Source of the DNA: Methylovulum psychrotolerans
Lineage (GTDB): Bacteria > Pseudomonadota > Gammaproteobacteria > Methylococcales > Methylomonadaceae
Direction of reading: 5' to 3'
NCBI RefSeq assembly: GCF_002923755.1
Contig: NZ_PGFZ01000001.1
Coordinates: forward strand, 267,595 to 331,594
Length of the DNA: 64,000 bases
The notes under the pieces were generated by a model. That model ran no database searches and was not told the origin of the DNA. It saw only the letters and a program-made list of their open reading frames with translations. The position numbers and the translations under genes are program-made. Shown here one piece after another: positions 43,722-51,773 of this stretch (position 1 is its first letter; the number at the start of each line of letters is the position of its first letter).

Positions 43722-44048
43722 ATGAACAGACAAACCTTGCGCTTCACTTTCGGCAGCATCATCGCTACAGCCTTAACCGCCGCCCCTATGGCTTATGCCG
43801 ACGGCAATCCTTTTGGCATGAGCGAATTGGGCCATGCCACCGTACTGGCCGAAACCGCTCCGGCAGCGACCGACAAAGCCAAAGAAGGCAAATGTGGCGA
43901 AGGTAAATGCGGCGCTGAAAAAGCCCAAAAGCAAGCTGAGGCTGCGGCGGCGGCAGCGACCGATAAAGCCGCTGAAGGCAAATGCGGGGCAGGTAAAATG
44001 GGTACGGACAAAATGCCCGAAGGCAGTTGTGGCGGCGCGAAAAAATAA
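43722..44048 (+). CDS. hvfA: HvfA-like Cys-rich metallophore precursor (RiPP)
   Basis: The 108-aa precursor has a signal peptide (FGSIIATALTAAPMAYADG) then low-complexity Ala/Lys/Glu sequence with three EGKCG-type motifs (EGKCG, EGKCG, EGKCG), one AGKMG in which Met replaces Cys, and a terminal EGSCG. In the known HvfA family such cysteines are converted to oxazolone/thioamide groups by an MNIO enzyme (HvfB, DUF692) with HvfC (DUF2063) and bind copper. No hvfB or hvfC follows; the next gene is the DoxX/HvfX type. Start at ATG 43722; frames at 43709 and 43716 are less likely. Whether this precursor is modified in the cell is unknown. Confidence 0.75.
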   Translation: MNRQTLRFTFGSIIATALTAAPMAYADGNPFGMSELGHATVLAETAPAATDKAKEGKCGEGKCGAEKAQKQAEAAAAAATDKAAEGKCGAGKMGTDKMPEGSCGGAKK

Positions 44049-44065
44049 ACCGCTGTAAGGAGGCT

Positions 44066-44096
44066 GGCCTGTAAAACCCTTTTAGGCTTGCAGGCC
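44066..44096 (+). promoter_or_regulatory. Stem-loop between precursor and DoxX genes
   Basis: GGCCTG (44066-44071) pairs with CAGGCC (44091-44096) around a 19-nt loop, 18 bp after the precursor stop. It could be a partial terminator setting a higher dose of precursor than of the downstream protein. Confidence 0.35.
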
Positions 44097-44133
44097 AAAC
44101 CTTTATGACACCTGTTACTCTTTAGGAGCTATC

Positions 44134-44676
44134 ATGACCCCTGATACAAACACTGATGATACCTATTGCCGCTGCTTATTAACGCAAACCCGATCTATGT
44201 TAGCCGTGCCGTCCCGTTGGTTTACCCAGCATACTGGCGGTTATGCGCCGATTTTTTTACGCCTGCTCTTAGCCTACGAATTTGCCGAAGCGGGGTTAGA
44301 AAAATACCATGGCGAGAATTGGTTCGCTAACCTGAGCTTTCCGTTTCCCTTTAACCTATTGTCCGCCGAGGCTAGTTGGAATATGGCGATGGGCTTGGAG
44401 CTGTTAGGTCCCTTGGCGCTGGTTTTGGGTCTGGCAACGCGGTTTTTTAGTGTGGCATTAATGGTGTTGACCGTGGTCGCCATTGCCGCCGTCCACTGGC
44501 CCGCCCATTGGCAAACCTTAGCGGAACTGTGGCAAGGCTACGCGATTACCGATAAAGGTTATGGCAATTACAAATTGCCGCTGCTCTATCTGTTGATGCT
44601 CGCGTCGTTGTTTTGTAGCGGTGCGGGCTGGTTAAGTGTCGACTATTGGTTAGGCCGGAAATTTTTTAAAGGCTGA
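44134..44676 (+). CDS. DoxX family (HvfX-like) membrane protein
   Basis: The 180-aa protein has a cytoplasmic N-terminus and four hydrophobic segments with DoxX features: LRLLLAYEFAEAGLEKYHGENWF, MGLELLGPLALVLGLATRFFSVAL, and a C-terminal GAGWLSVDYWLGRKFF. HvfX proteins of this family are the fourth gene of hvf metallophore operons. An AGGAGC site precedes the ATG at 44134. Its place directly after the precursor supports a role in that system. Confidence 0.75.
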   Translation: MTPDTNTDDTYCRCLLTQTRSMLAVPSRWFTQHTGGYAPIFLRLLLAYEFAEAGLEKYHGENWFANLSFPFPFNLLSAEASWNMAMGLELLGPLALVLGLATRFFSVALMVLTVVAIAAVHWPAHWQTLAELWQGYAITDKGYGNYKLPLLYLLMLASLFCSGAGWLSVDYWLGRKFFKG

Positions 44677-44811
44677 ACGTTTATGGTGATATTAACCGCC
44701 TGACTGTCCTAATTATCGGGCTACAAAGGCACGGGCAGGGCAGGGGGGTGAGGTCGCCGTTATCCGCCAAATGCCCCTACCGCGTCGCCGATAAAATGCT
44801 CACTCATCCAA

Positions 44812-45870
44812 CTAATGCGCGTTACCTTGAACCGTCACTTTTACGGTATCGCCGACAGTAACGCTTAACCCGGCGCTCTCGCAATCCCAACTGCTTTTGA
44901 CATCGGGAACAGTGATGGCCGCACCTGTGGTGAGGTTGTCACATTGCAGATTGAATTTGCTAAAACCCAGTATTGTGCCTTTTACCGTTTTAGTGGCATC
45001 CGCTTTACTGCCTTGGGCAATAAGCGTCACATTATCGGCTGGTTTGACGGCTAGACCCTGTTGTTCACAATCAAATTTGCTACGCGTTTTTATGCTAACG
45101 GTTTTGTCTGACGTAAGATTGTTGCAGGATACGTTATAAGCGCCCAAATCTATGGCACTGCCGCTGACTGACACGCCAGAGGTGTAAAGCTGTTTGACTT
45201 GAGCGGCTTTCAAATCCCCCTTATAGATCCGCAGCCAAGCAATCCGGCCATCTGAAAACTCACCTTGACCACCCCCCAGCGTGTTATCCAAAAAGAAATT
45301 CATGATCCTGTGGGGGGTATTGAGGTTCATTTGGGTGGTGGCTAAGTTAAGCTGTTGTTTGCCATCGAGATAGGCTTGCACTGTGCCTGCCGTGTTGACC
45401 GTTAAGACGATATGATGGAAGGTATTGAACGGCACTAAAGCCGCGCCGCCTTGTTCAGGGAAGATATTGAGGTGGTCAGAACTGTCGACATAAAAGCCAT
45501 CATCCGAAGTGCGGTCTTGCACATCAATAATCCGCCGCCAGCCATTAGTCGATATGTCACTGAACTCAAACGCCATTTCTACGGAATAACTGTTGGCCGG
45601 AATAAGGCCACGGGTATCCAAAGATAAACCTGCTTGTAGGTTTGGTGTGGTGTCACCATCCCAATGAAAAACCCGCAGGGGGCGGTTGAAAACAACGGCA
45701 TCTTCAAAGCCGTTTAAGCCGAGCGGATTGGTTTCTGTCAGGGCAGGGGCGGTGGATTCTTGAGCCAGTAAGGTATTGTTGAATTGATAAGTCGCTTTTA
45801 GTGTCGCCGCGCAAACGTTTAAACTAGGTAAGATGAGGCCTGCAAAAAGTACGATTTTTGTAAATTTCAT
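44812..45870 (-). CDS. Secreted LamG-like (concanavalin A-fold) protein
   Basis: The 352-aa protein has a signal peptide (IVLFAGLILPSLNVCA) and a LamG/ConA-like jelly-roll (about 25-230; SYSVEMAFEFSDIS, FHHIVLTVNTAGTVQAYLDG, GRIAWLRIYKGDL). The C-terminal third holds two tandem copies of a 50-60 residue unit, each with two cysteines (CNNLTSDKTVSIKTRSKFDC and CDNLTTGAAITVPDVKSSWDC). Probably periplasmic or extracellular and sugar-binding, but no ligand can be named. Confidence 0.7.
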   Translation of the reverse strand: MKFTKIVLFAGLILPSLNVCAATLKATYQFNNTLLAQESTAPALTETNPLGLNGFEDAVVFNRPLRVFHWDGDTTPNLQAGLSLDTRGLIPANSYSVEMAFEFSDISTNGWRRIIDVQDRTSDDGFYVDSSDHLNIFPEQGGAALVPFNTFHHIVLTVNTAGTVQAYLDGKQQLNLATTQMNLNTPHRIMNFFLDNTLGGGQGEFSDGRIAWLRIYKGDLKAAQVKQLYTSGVSVSGSAIDLGAYNVSCNNLTSDKTVSIKTRSKFDCEQQGLAVKPADNVTLIAQGSKADATKTVKGTILGFSKFNLQCDNLTTGAAITVPDVKSSWDCESAGLSVTVGDTVKVTVQGNAH

Positions 45871-45943
45871 AGCTTGTTACCCCTTATTGATTTTATAGGC
45901 TTGGGAAGGTGTTTTGTGGATTGCCGACAAACAATAGCACTTT

Positions 45944-46033
45944 TTACAAAAAAGGTAATCCTGATTGCCCCGATTTAAGCAACGCGGCTTGTTGCTGCGT
46001 CCAACTGTAAAAATCGTTCCCGTAAGTCGCCAT
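45944..46033 (-). pseudogene. 5' remnant of a DUF29 gene (copy A)
   Basis: From ATG 46033 the minus strand reads MATYGNDFYSWTQQQAALLK, then SGQSGLPFL and a stop. This is the characteristic start of DUF29 proteins, cut off after about 23 residues. A second broken copy with the same start lies at 48814-49208. Too short to be functional. Confidence 0.7.
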
Positions 46034-46138
46034 AACAGTCAATCAGTTCTAAGGATTAGGAATTTTTAACTCCCAAAAAACCCATATTAGCGGCTTAGCG
46101 CGGTTTATCCTGGATACTATAAGACTTCGCATAATGCA
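45999..46138. repeat. Direct repeat of the dif left flank (copy A)
   Basis: About 140 bp resembles 49174-49324 with a few substitutions and small gaps. It includes the DUF29 start and ends inside the dif centre (TGCA), where the two copies diverge sharply. Confidence 0.85.
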
Positions 46139-46151
46139 CCCCAAGGCTTAT
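46124..46151 (+). other. Half dif site (XerC arm intact, XerD arm lost)
   Basis: XerC arm ACTTCGCATAA (46124-46134) is identical to the full dif at 49310. The next six bases are TGCACC and the XerD arm position reads CCAAGGCTTAT, unlike TTATGTTAAAT. It looks like a recombined or decayed Xer site. Confidence 0.65.
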
Positions 46152-46237
46152 GTAGAAAAAACCCTGCGGATAATATCAGTCCACAGGATTTTTTTGCATA
46201 GTCCCTATTATGTGAGGTCTTTTTTTTATATTAGAGG

Positions 46238-46329
46238 CTGATGTTACGCAGTAGCTGATTTTTTCCTCAAGATATAGCGTTTCGACACCGAAATTTATAA
46301 CTATATCTAGTGGCTCTGCGTAACATCAG
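46238..46329. repeat. Possible small MITE with 14-bp inverted ends
   Basis: CTGATGTTACGCAG (46238-46251) and its exact complement CTGCGTAACATCAG (46316-46329) bound a 92-bp segment. The ends differ by one base from the end of the dispersed repeat (CTGCGTAACGTCAG). The right end codes for the last residues of the TPR gene. Confidence 0.5.
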
Positions 46330-48190
46330 TTAGAGCTTCGCTTTTATCTTTGTGCTGGGCATACTGCATCGCCAATATTGCCATTTCTTGGAAATACTTT
46401 TGCGCAGTATTTGGATCTTGCCAGTTTGATAAGTAATTTAAACCAATATTTCCTAGGACATGTATCAAATTATCGCAATAAACCAATGGGGCATTTTCAA
46501 ATAGTTGCCTAGAAAGTTCCAAAGTTTCCATAAAAAAAATTTCGGATTCCTTTTTACGTTCAATTTTGACTGCAATTAAACACCCTAAGTGATGAAGCGT
46601 GTTAACTAAATCTTTTCCATATGCTGCACGATCAGCTTTGTCCAAATGCCGCCAAATATCCAGGGCTTCATGGTATAGCTCTTCCGATTTTGAATGGCGT
46701 TCTATGTCATTAGAGATTAACTTCGCCAGATGGCATAGCGTTCCTGCTAAATTTGCTTCATAAACTCTTGGGTTGCCTACGGCCAGTCTCCGATAAAGCT
46801 TCAAAGCTTCCCAATATAGGGCTTCGGCTTCTTTACTTCTTTCGATATTCGAACTAACTAATATTCCTAATCTAAGTACAGTATTTGCGTGTTCCGGTTC
46901 GTACGCCGCTGGATTTGCACTGGTAAGCCGTCTTCGTATTTCCAATGCTTCCCGTAAGAAAGCTTCTGCCTCCTCTTTGTTACTGTTTTCTTTAGAAAGA
47001 AAAGCCCCAAAGTTGTTTAATGTCCATGCTAATTCAGGTTCATAGACCGCTGGATCGGTTTTGGCCAATTCCCGGTTTAACTTCAAGGCTTCGTGGTAGA
47101 GTGTTTCGGTTTCCATTTGACGATTGTTATCGGCACCGGTTAATTCTGCTAGATTACACAACATGCCCGCAATTTTGCACTTATAGTCATCTGGGTCTGC
47201 TTTATCCAGTAGCCGCCATATCGCTAAGGCTTCTCGATATAGAGTTTCCGCTTCTGCTTGGCGGCTTTTGTCAATATTGACAACTGTAGCTAGATTGTTC
47301 AAAACGTACACAATGTTTGGTTTGTGTGTAATTGGATCAAACTCAGCCAGTTTCCGGTAAAGTTCTAAGGCTTTCCGGTATATGTCTTCGGCTTCTATCC
47401 TTCGGTTGCATTTACCAAATATATTTCCTAAATTGTTCAGCGTCTTCGCTAAACTCGGTTCATAAGCTGTCGGGTCATCTATCGCAAGATTCTGGTATAG
47501 CTCCAAGGCCTCCAAATATAAAGCTTCCGCAGGGTGGAATTGTTTGTTATCTTGTAAAAACTTGGCATACTCGAAGATGTTTTCAGGTGTTCTGGCCGAT
47601 TGCAGGGCGGATTCATAAAACCCGCTGGCTTGTCCGATCCGGTCGGGCAGGCTGTAATCAATCGCGGTCAGTTTGGCCATCAACAGGTATTCGTTGGCGT
47701 TGTCCTGTAATTGGTTGCTGACTTCAGCCTGTTCGCCTTGCAAGCACCGTTGTTTGTCGAGCAGTGATTTTTGCTCTTGGTCAGTTTGTCGGGTATCCAA
47801 CACTGTCCGGGCGGCTTGGTAGTCGCCAGCGTCAAAATGCTGCTTGGCCAGTCTCTGCCGTTCGGTGTTGATGGGGATTTTGTTGAAGTCCTTGGCAAGC
47901 TTCTGTACGTCGTGTTTGAAATCTTCCAGTTTTTTTTGCATTTCTTGTAGGTCTTGGCTTAACTCCAGGTCATCAGGGTATTTTTTGACGCGTTCCCGAG
48001 CTTTTTCCAGCCCGGAGAACAACGATTGATAATCGGTCGAACGATACATGTTGGTGATATTGACGCTGGATTCTGACCCGCTGACGATGACCACCGTGCT
48101 GTCGGCTACTTGTTTCACCTGTATTGAGGTTTTTTCTCCGCCGCTTTTTGCCCCGGTCAAGTTAAGCCACCAGTCACTTAATTTTGACAT
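46307..48190 (-). CDS. Tetratricopeptide repeat protein
   Basis: ATG at 48190 overlaps the end of the membrane-protein gene and yields 627 aa. The N-terminal about 60 residues (LSDWWLNLTGAKSGGEKTSIQVKQV) are followed by a charged coiled-coil part and then about nine or ten TPR-like units of about 42 residues in the style of kinesin-light-chain repeats (AEDIYRKALELYRKLAEFDP). No enzyme domain is seen. The gene lies in an islet between Xer-site remnants. A two-gene unit with a membrane partner suggests a complex at the membrane; anti-phage or stress roles are only speculation. Confidence 0.75.
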   Translation of the reverse strand: MSKLSDWWLNLTGAKSGGEKTSIQVKQVADSTVVIVSGSESSVNITNMYRSTDYQSLFSGLEKARERVKKYPDDLELSQDLQEMQKKLEDFKHDVQKLAKDFNKIPINTERQRLAKQHFDAGDYQAARTVLDTRQTDQEQKSLLDKQRCLQGEQAEVSNQLQDNANEYLLMAKLTAIDYSLPDRIGQASGFYESALQSARTPENIFEYAKFLQDNKQFHPAEALYLEALELYQNLAIDDPTAYEPSLAKTLNNLGNIFGKCNRRIEAEDIYRKALELYRKLAEFDPITHKPNIVYVLNNLATVVNIDKSRQAEAETLYREALAIWRLLDKADPDDYKCKIAGMLCNLAELTGADNNRQMETETLYHEALKLNRELAKTDPAVYEPELAWTLNNFGAFLSKENSNKEEAEAFLREALEIRRRLTSANPAAYEPEHANTVLRLGILVSSNIERSKEAEALYWEALKLYRRLAVGNPRVYEANLAGTLCHLAKLISNDIERHSKSEELYHEALDIWRHLDKADRAAYGKDLVNTLHHLGCLIAVKIERKKESEIFFMETLELSRQLFENAPLVYCDNLIHVLGNIGLNYLSNWQDPNTAQKYFQEMAILAMQYAQHKDKSEALTDVTQSH

Positions 48191-48431
48191 TGGATGTGTC
48201 GCTGACATCTTCAACGCGGACATCCTGTCCTTTTCGGTTTTCAATTTCCACGGCACTTTGCGTTATTTTGGTCACCGATACGGTGTCTTTTTCGCTATCT
48301 TTATTGGCTTTAAGTCTTGTTCCTTTTTTATTGAGGGTAAAATCGACTAGTCTTGTTCGCCATATAGCAATTATGACGACAAGTGCTAAGGCGATGATTC
48401 CCGTTATATAAATAATATTTTGATTGGTCAT
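48174..48431 (-). CDS. Small single-pass membrane protein
   Basis: The 85-aa protein has an N-terminal membrane helix (IIYITGIIALALVVIIAIW) and a polar cytoplasmic tail (NKDSEKDTVSVTKITQSAVEIENRKGQDV). The start is preceded by AAAGGAGAG. It overlaps the TPR gene by 17 bp, so the two are translationally coupled. No family recognised. Confidence 0.65.
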   Translation of the reverse strand: MTNQNIIYITGIIALALVVIIAIWRTRLVDFTLNKKGTRLKANKDSEKDTVSVTKITQSAVEIENRKGQDVRVEDVSDTSNVKIK

Positions 48432-48613
48432 GTCTCTCCTTTATGGCTTTAAATACGAACGGTTTGCAACGATGTGGGGACGTACTGTCTTTTTGTACCA
48501 TTTTTGGTATTTTCACTTTATCAGTTCATCCGGTTTCCTCCCCGCCTTGACCGCCCCGTTTTTGCCCTTGCTTTTCCGGTCGTCGCCTAACATATTTTCT
48601 CAGCTCAGGCGCA

Positions 48614-48642
48614 GAGTCCACAACGCTATAACCAGTGGACTC
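48614..48642. repeat. Hairpin in the 48432-48813 non-coding interval
   Basis: GAGTCCAC (48614-48621) pairs exactly with GTGGACTC (48635-48642). There is no T-run. The rest of the interval is AT-rich and shows no gene. Confidence 0.45.
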
Positions 48643-48813
48643 TTAATCCAAAGTTTGAGAAACATCATTTTAAATCAATCACATGGTTTTTGCCTATATT
48701 CTCTTTTTTTCTGCAATCAACTGATTTTAATCCGTTAGTTTTTCACTACTTTTTTAGGTGAATATTTTTCCACAGTAACTTCTTTTTTCATCAACTAATT
48801 GTTTTATTTATAA

Positions 48814-49208
48814 TTAATCTTCTGGATAAAAATCAGTCTTTGTTATGGTCGGCAAATCCCAAGGGCAAGCGCTGGGGAAGGTCTTTTTATCCAAGCTGGT
48901 TTCTTTTGCGGCTTTAATGACTGAGATTTCATAAGCATTGGCTAATACTTCATCAAGCTGGCTTTTAAGGTCGGGGTTGTCCTTAAGCACGCGTAAAAAT
49001 TTGACCCGTTGCTCGTCTATGCTTAACTCCCAGCTTCTGCTACGGCGGACAGGCTGGTGTTGCCATTTCAGCAAATGCAGGAGCAGGGCAGTCAAACGGC
49101 TTTCTAGCCCACGCTTTTCCGATCTGCCCAGGCTTTCTATTTCCTCAATGAGATTAGCCAAGTCAAGTTCACTGTCCAACTGTAAAAATCGTTCCCGTAA
49201 GTCGCCAT
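48814..49208 (-). pseudogene. DUF29 gene with internal deletion and frameshift (copy B)
   Basis: The body from 49179 down reads SELDLANLIEEIESLGRSEKRGLESRL and continues with DUF29 sequence to the stop. The proper start lies at ATG 49208 in another frame (MATYGNDFYSWT), and about a dozen residues that copy A still has (QQQAALLKSGQ) are missing between them. So copy B lost a piece around 49173 and is frameshifted. A protein could still start from TTG 49179, but without a usual site. DUF29 function is unknown. Confidence 0.7.
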
Positions 49209-49324
49209 AACAGTCAATCAGTCCTAAGGGTCAGGAATTTTTAACTATAGCAGAAAACCTAAAAAAACCATATTGGCGGCTTAGCCCGGTTTATTCTGGA
49301 TACTATAAGACTTCGCATAATGCA
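49174..49324. repeat. Direct repeat of the dif left flank (copy B)
   Basis: Partner of 45999-46138. Here the repeat runs into the complete dif site. The pair spans the TPR islet, so homologous recombination between them could delete it. Confidence 0.85.
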
Positions 49325-49337
49325 TATTATGTTAAAT
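49310..49337 (+). other. Complete dif site / left attachment site of the prophage
   Basis: XerC arm ACTTCGCATAA (49310-49320), centre TGCATA (49321-49326), and XerD arm TTATGTTAAAT (49327-49337). It matches the gammaproteobacterial dif pattern with one change in the centre (TGTATA in E. coli). It marks the chromosome dimer resolution site and the boundary of the inovirus. Confidence 0.9.
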
Positions 49338-49398
49338 TATAGGGGGAAGCAAAAACGGGGCGGGCTACTACCCTTGGGGGTTTGAGAGATGCTAGCAA

Positions 49399-49833
49399 AT
49401 GAGACGAGGAACCCAAGTAAACCCCAACTGGACTTTTACCGACTGGAGAAAAGAATCCGGATACAGCATCAAAGAATGCGCCAAGCTGTTTGAAGTCAGC
49501 GAGAAGACCGTCAAGGCATGGGAGGAAAACAAAAGGAAACCGCCACGCGCGGTTTTTTTGTGCCTGCAAATTTTTAGCGGGCGGTTGGATTTTTTGGGCA
49601 AGCCTTGGCGGGGGTTCCGGCTGATGCCCGACCATATCCAAGCGGACAACGGCCAACACATTTGGCACTATGAAGTGTATGCCCTGCCCTACATCTACCA
49701 AGTGGCGGAGCTGAACAGGTCGCGGGTTTGCTTGGCGATGAAAAGCCGGGTCGAAAACGGCGAAAAAAGCCCGCCGCTGACCCTGCCGGAAGAGAATAAT
49801 GTGGTGATATTTCGGAAAAGGGGCGACAAATAG
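49399..49833 (+). CDS. DUF3653-like phage regulator with helix-turn-helix
   Basis: The 144-aa protein has an HTH near the N-terminus (SGYSIKECAKLFEVSEKTVKAWEENKRKPP) followed by a segment found in DUF3653 proteins of filamentous phages (FSGRLDFLGKPWRGFRLMPDH, and a proline-rich YALPYIYQV). Known relatives occur near the attachment end of Xanthomonas inoviruses. A regulatory role is likely. First prophage gene from the left, plus strand. Confidence 0.7.
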   Translation: MRRGTQVNPNWTFTDWRKESGYSIKECAKLFEVSEKTVKAWEENKRKPPRAVFLCLQIFSGRLDFLGKPWRGFRLMPDHIQADNGQHIWHYEVYALPYIYQVAELNRSRVCLAMKSRVENGEKSPPLTLPEENNVVIFRKRGDK

Positions 49834-49844
49834 CCGGTTAATTC

Positions 49845-49896
49845 CGTAACGGTAAGCGGACGCTTGGGGCGGTTGAAGGCAGCACCGCCTTAAGCG
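49845..49896. repeat. Hairpin related to the 102-bp tandem repeats
   Basis: CGTAACGGTAAGC followed by GGACG and CAGCACCGCCTTAAGCG resembles the unit at 51774-51979. The core CGCTT-GGGGCGGT / ACCGCC-TTAAGCG folds into a stem. It sits at the convergent ends of two genes. Confidence 0.45.
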
Positions 49897-50252
49897 TGCG
49901 AAATGACCTTGAGCATCAGCGCGGTGATGACGGCCACCTGAAGGATGCCGACACCGACCACCCAGCGAACCAGTTCGGCTTTGGTTTCGGAAATTTCTCT
50001 CCTGACCGTTTCAATGTCGCGTTTCAGCTCGGCACGAACCAACTCCATTTTAAGCTCGGTTTCCTTAATTCTGGCATCCAAGTCCTTGGCGGTAACCAGT
50101 TTGTCCAAGTCGTGTTCATTGCGCAGGTAGCCGATGGTCGCATCCGCAGACCGACGCTGTAAGCGCGTGATGGATTCAGCCTGTTGTTCGCTGAAACCCG
50201 CCTGCTTAAGTTCGTTAAAAAATTCGTGGGTGTCAAAAGCAAATGCTGTCAT
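49890..50252 (-). CDS. DUF1640-like coiled-coil membrane protein
   Basis: The 120-aa protein has the pattern FDTHEFFNELKQAGFSEQQAESI, a coiled coil (LDARIKETELKMELVRAELKRDIETV), and one C-terminal membrane helix (VGVGILQVAVITALMLKVI). This is the CCDC90/DUF1640-type layout. A relative lies just outside the right attachment site (61844-62170). Function in bacteria is unknown. It is the only minus-strand gene in the left prophage block. Confidence 0.7.
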   Translation of the reverse strand: MTAFAFDTHEFFNELKQAGFSEQQAESITRLQRRSADATIGYLRNEHDLDKLVTAKDLDARIKETELKMELVRAELKRDIETVRREISETKAELVRWVVGVGILQVAVITALMLKVISHA

Positions 50253-50434
50253 GGTAGGTATTGGGTAAAGGTTTGGTTTAAGGGCAGTTTATCAGGCAAA
50301 AGGGTGCTGGGCAACCGACGACACCGCCCTGCCCCGCCAAAATGTGAAAAATTACCAATGTAGGTTTATATTGACGGATAACCCGCGTAAAAAGGACAAT
50401 AGCCGCCCCGCAGGCAAGCGCAGAGTATTAAAAA

Positions 50435-50965
50435 ATGCAAGACCTAATGCAAATCCCCATGATAAAAAACGTCATCATGCTTATGATTGTAATCGGTGTC
50501 ATATCGGGCATCATCGAAGGCATGAAAGACCAAAAAAAGAAAAGGCCATCGAGCAGCAAGTATTCAAAAAACCGTTATGACGAAGACGACCTGCCCTATT
50601 ATGCCCGGCAATTGATGTCAGAGCCTGAGGTGGCCTTGTACAATTCGCTGTGCAGGGCGTTACCCGGACATCATATTTTTACGCAAGTGCAACTATCGCG
50701 CATCCTTGGGGTTAAAGACGGCTACAGCGAGTACGAGTGGTTCAACAAAATCAACAGGATGAGCGTTGATTTTGTCGTCTGTGACGGACGGAGCAACATC
50801 GTTGCATGTATTGAATTGGACGACCGGAGCCACCAAAGGGAATCCAGAAAAAAAGCGGACGCTAAAAAAGACCTTTCCTTAAGTTCGGCAGGTATAACCA
50901 TTATCAGGTGGAACGTCCGGCAGATGCCGACAGAACGGGAAATCGTGCGCCGTGTGCTGTCCTAG
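50435..50965 (+). CDS. DUF2726 domain-containing protein
   Basis: The 176-aa protein has an N-terminal membrane helix (IKNVIMLMIVIGVISGIIEGM) and then a DUF2726 domain (MSEPEVALYNSLCRALPGHHIFTQVQLSRIL; DFVVCDGRSNIVACIELDDRSH). The D-X-(D/E)-X layout recalls a PD-(D/E)XK-like fold, so nuclease activity is possible but unproved. It is cargo within the prophage. Other in-frame ATGs lie at 50447 and 50459; the ribosome site is weak for all. Confidence 0.7.
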   Translation: MQDLMQIPMIKNVIMLMIVIGVISGIIEGMKDQKKKRPSSSKYSKNRYDEDDLPYYARQLMSEPEVALYNSLCRALPGHHIFTQVQLSRILGVKDGYSEYEWFNKINRMSVDFVVCDGRSNIVACIELDDRSHQRESRKKADAKKDLSLSSAGITIIRWNVRQMPTEREIVRRVLS

Positions 50966-50972
50966 GCCGTCT

Positions 50973-51420
50973 GTGACGGCACCACCCGCTAGGAGATTAC
51001 GGAAAACTAAATCCTTTTTTTTTCGCCTCTTCGCGTATTTTTTTGGCAGTCACAGGTGCCAATAAACAAAAGGGGCGCGCCCCCCCGCGCCTTGTCTTTT
51101 CCGCATCAATCGTACAATCTCTAAGCATCTTTTTTTTAGGGTTCGGGGAAAATCTCGCCCCCGTTTTTAATTAATTAGCCAAACTCGACATCCTTGTCTC
51201 AAACAGCTAATTAATGAAAAAAGTGGCCGGATTTTCCAACCTCACCCCAAAAAAAAGACGCTAAGAGCTTGTAAACTCACTCTGCAAGAAAATCCAACAC
51301 GCGGGGGGGCGCGCCCCTTCCGCCTATTGTCACAAAAAGTTCCCGCCAAAAAAACACACTCATCGGCGAAAAAAAAACGCGACAACTCACTAAGAGTCTA
51401 TCGGGTGAAAGTGTCGTCAC
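50973..51420. repeat. ~450-bp imperfect inverted repeat (giant palindrome) in the prophage
   Basis: Left arm 50973-51179 aligns with the complement of 51206-51420 over their whole length, centred near 51195. Perfect anchor blocks are a 20-bp pair (51070-51089 with 51300-51319), a 10-bp pair (51170-51179 with 51206-51215), a T9/A9 pair (51015-51023 with 51369-51377), and GTGACG (50973) with CGTCAC (ending 51420). The loop is about 26 nt. Between anchors the arms agree imperfectly. In a single-stranded phage genome this would fold into one very long hairpin, a candidate packaging signal or origin. Confidence 0.85.
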
Positions 51421-51445
51421 TGTCGGCCTTGGCCTTGGGCGTGTG

Positions 51446-51494
51446 CGCCCTTTTACAGCTTGCGTGTCGCGCTTTCCGCGCTTGTAAAAGGGCG
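51446..51494. promoter_or_regulatory. Strong hairpin in the prophage intergenic region
   Basis: CGCCCTTTTACA (51446-51457) pairs exactly with TGTAAAAGGGCG (51483-51494). A second inverted pair GGATTGGC (51510-51517) / GCCAATCC (51567-51574) follows. Such nested hairpins are typical of filamentous-phage origins and packaging signals; which role applies cannot be told. Confidence 0.6.
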
Positions 51495-51773
51495 GTTGAA
51501 TGGGGGCAAGGATTGGCAAATTGGCGGGGTTGTAGTGTCAGCGGAACAATCGGGCAAGCGAGGTTGGCCAATCCTTACGGTGTTGATAAAAGCTAGTTAC
51601 ACTACGCTTTTAGTGTTTAATCGGTTCCGCTTCGCTACTATGATGATGCTAGCGCACATCATGGCAAGTGCGCTTGGCGCGGGTTGATTGAGATAGGGTG
51701 CGATAATGATGCAAGCGGATTTCACTTGCTGTGCGTGACGTGCCGTTGTTGCGCTTAATTCTGGCCGGAGTTT

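Noticed and set aside
51277-51596. Overlapping frames on both strands in the prophage non-coding region
   Set aside because: They fall within the large palindrome and hairpins; open frames are a by-product of repeated sequence.
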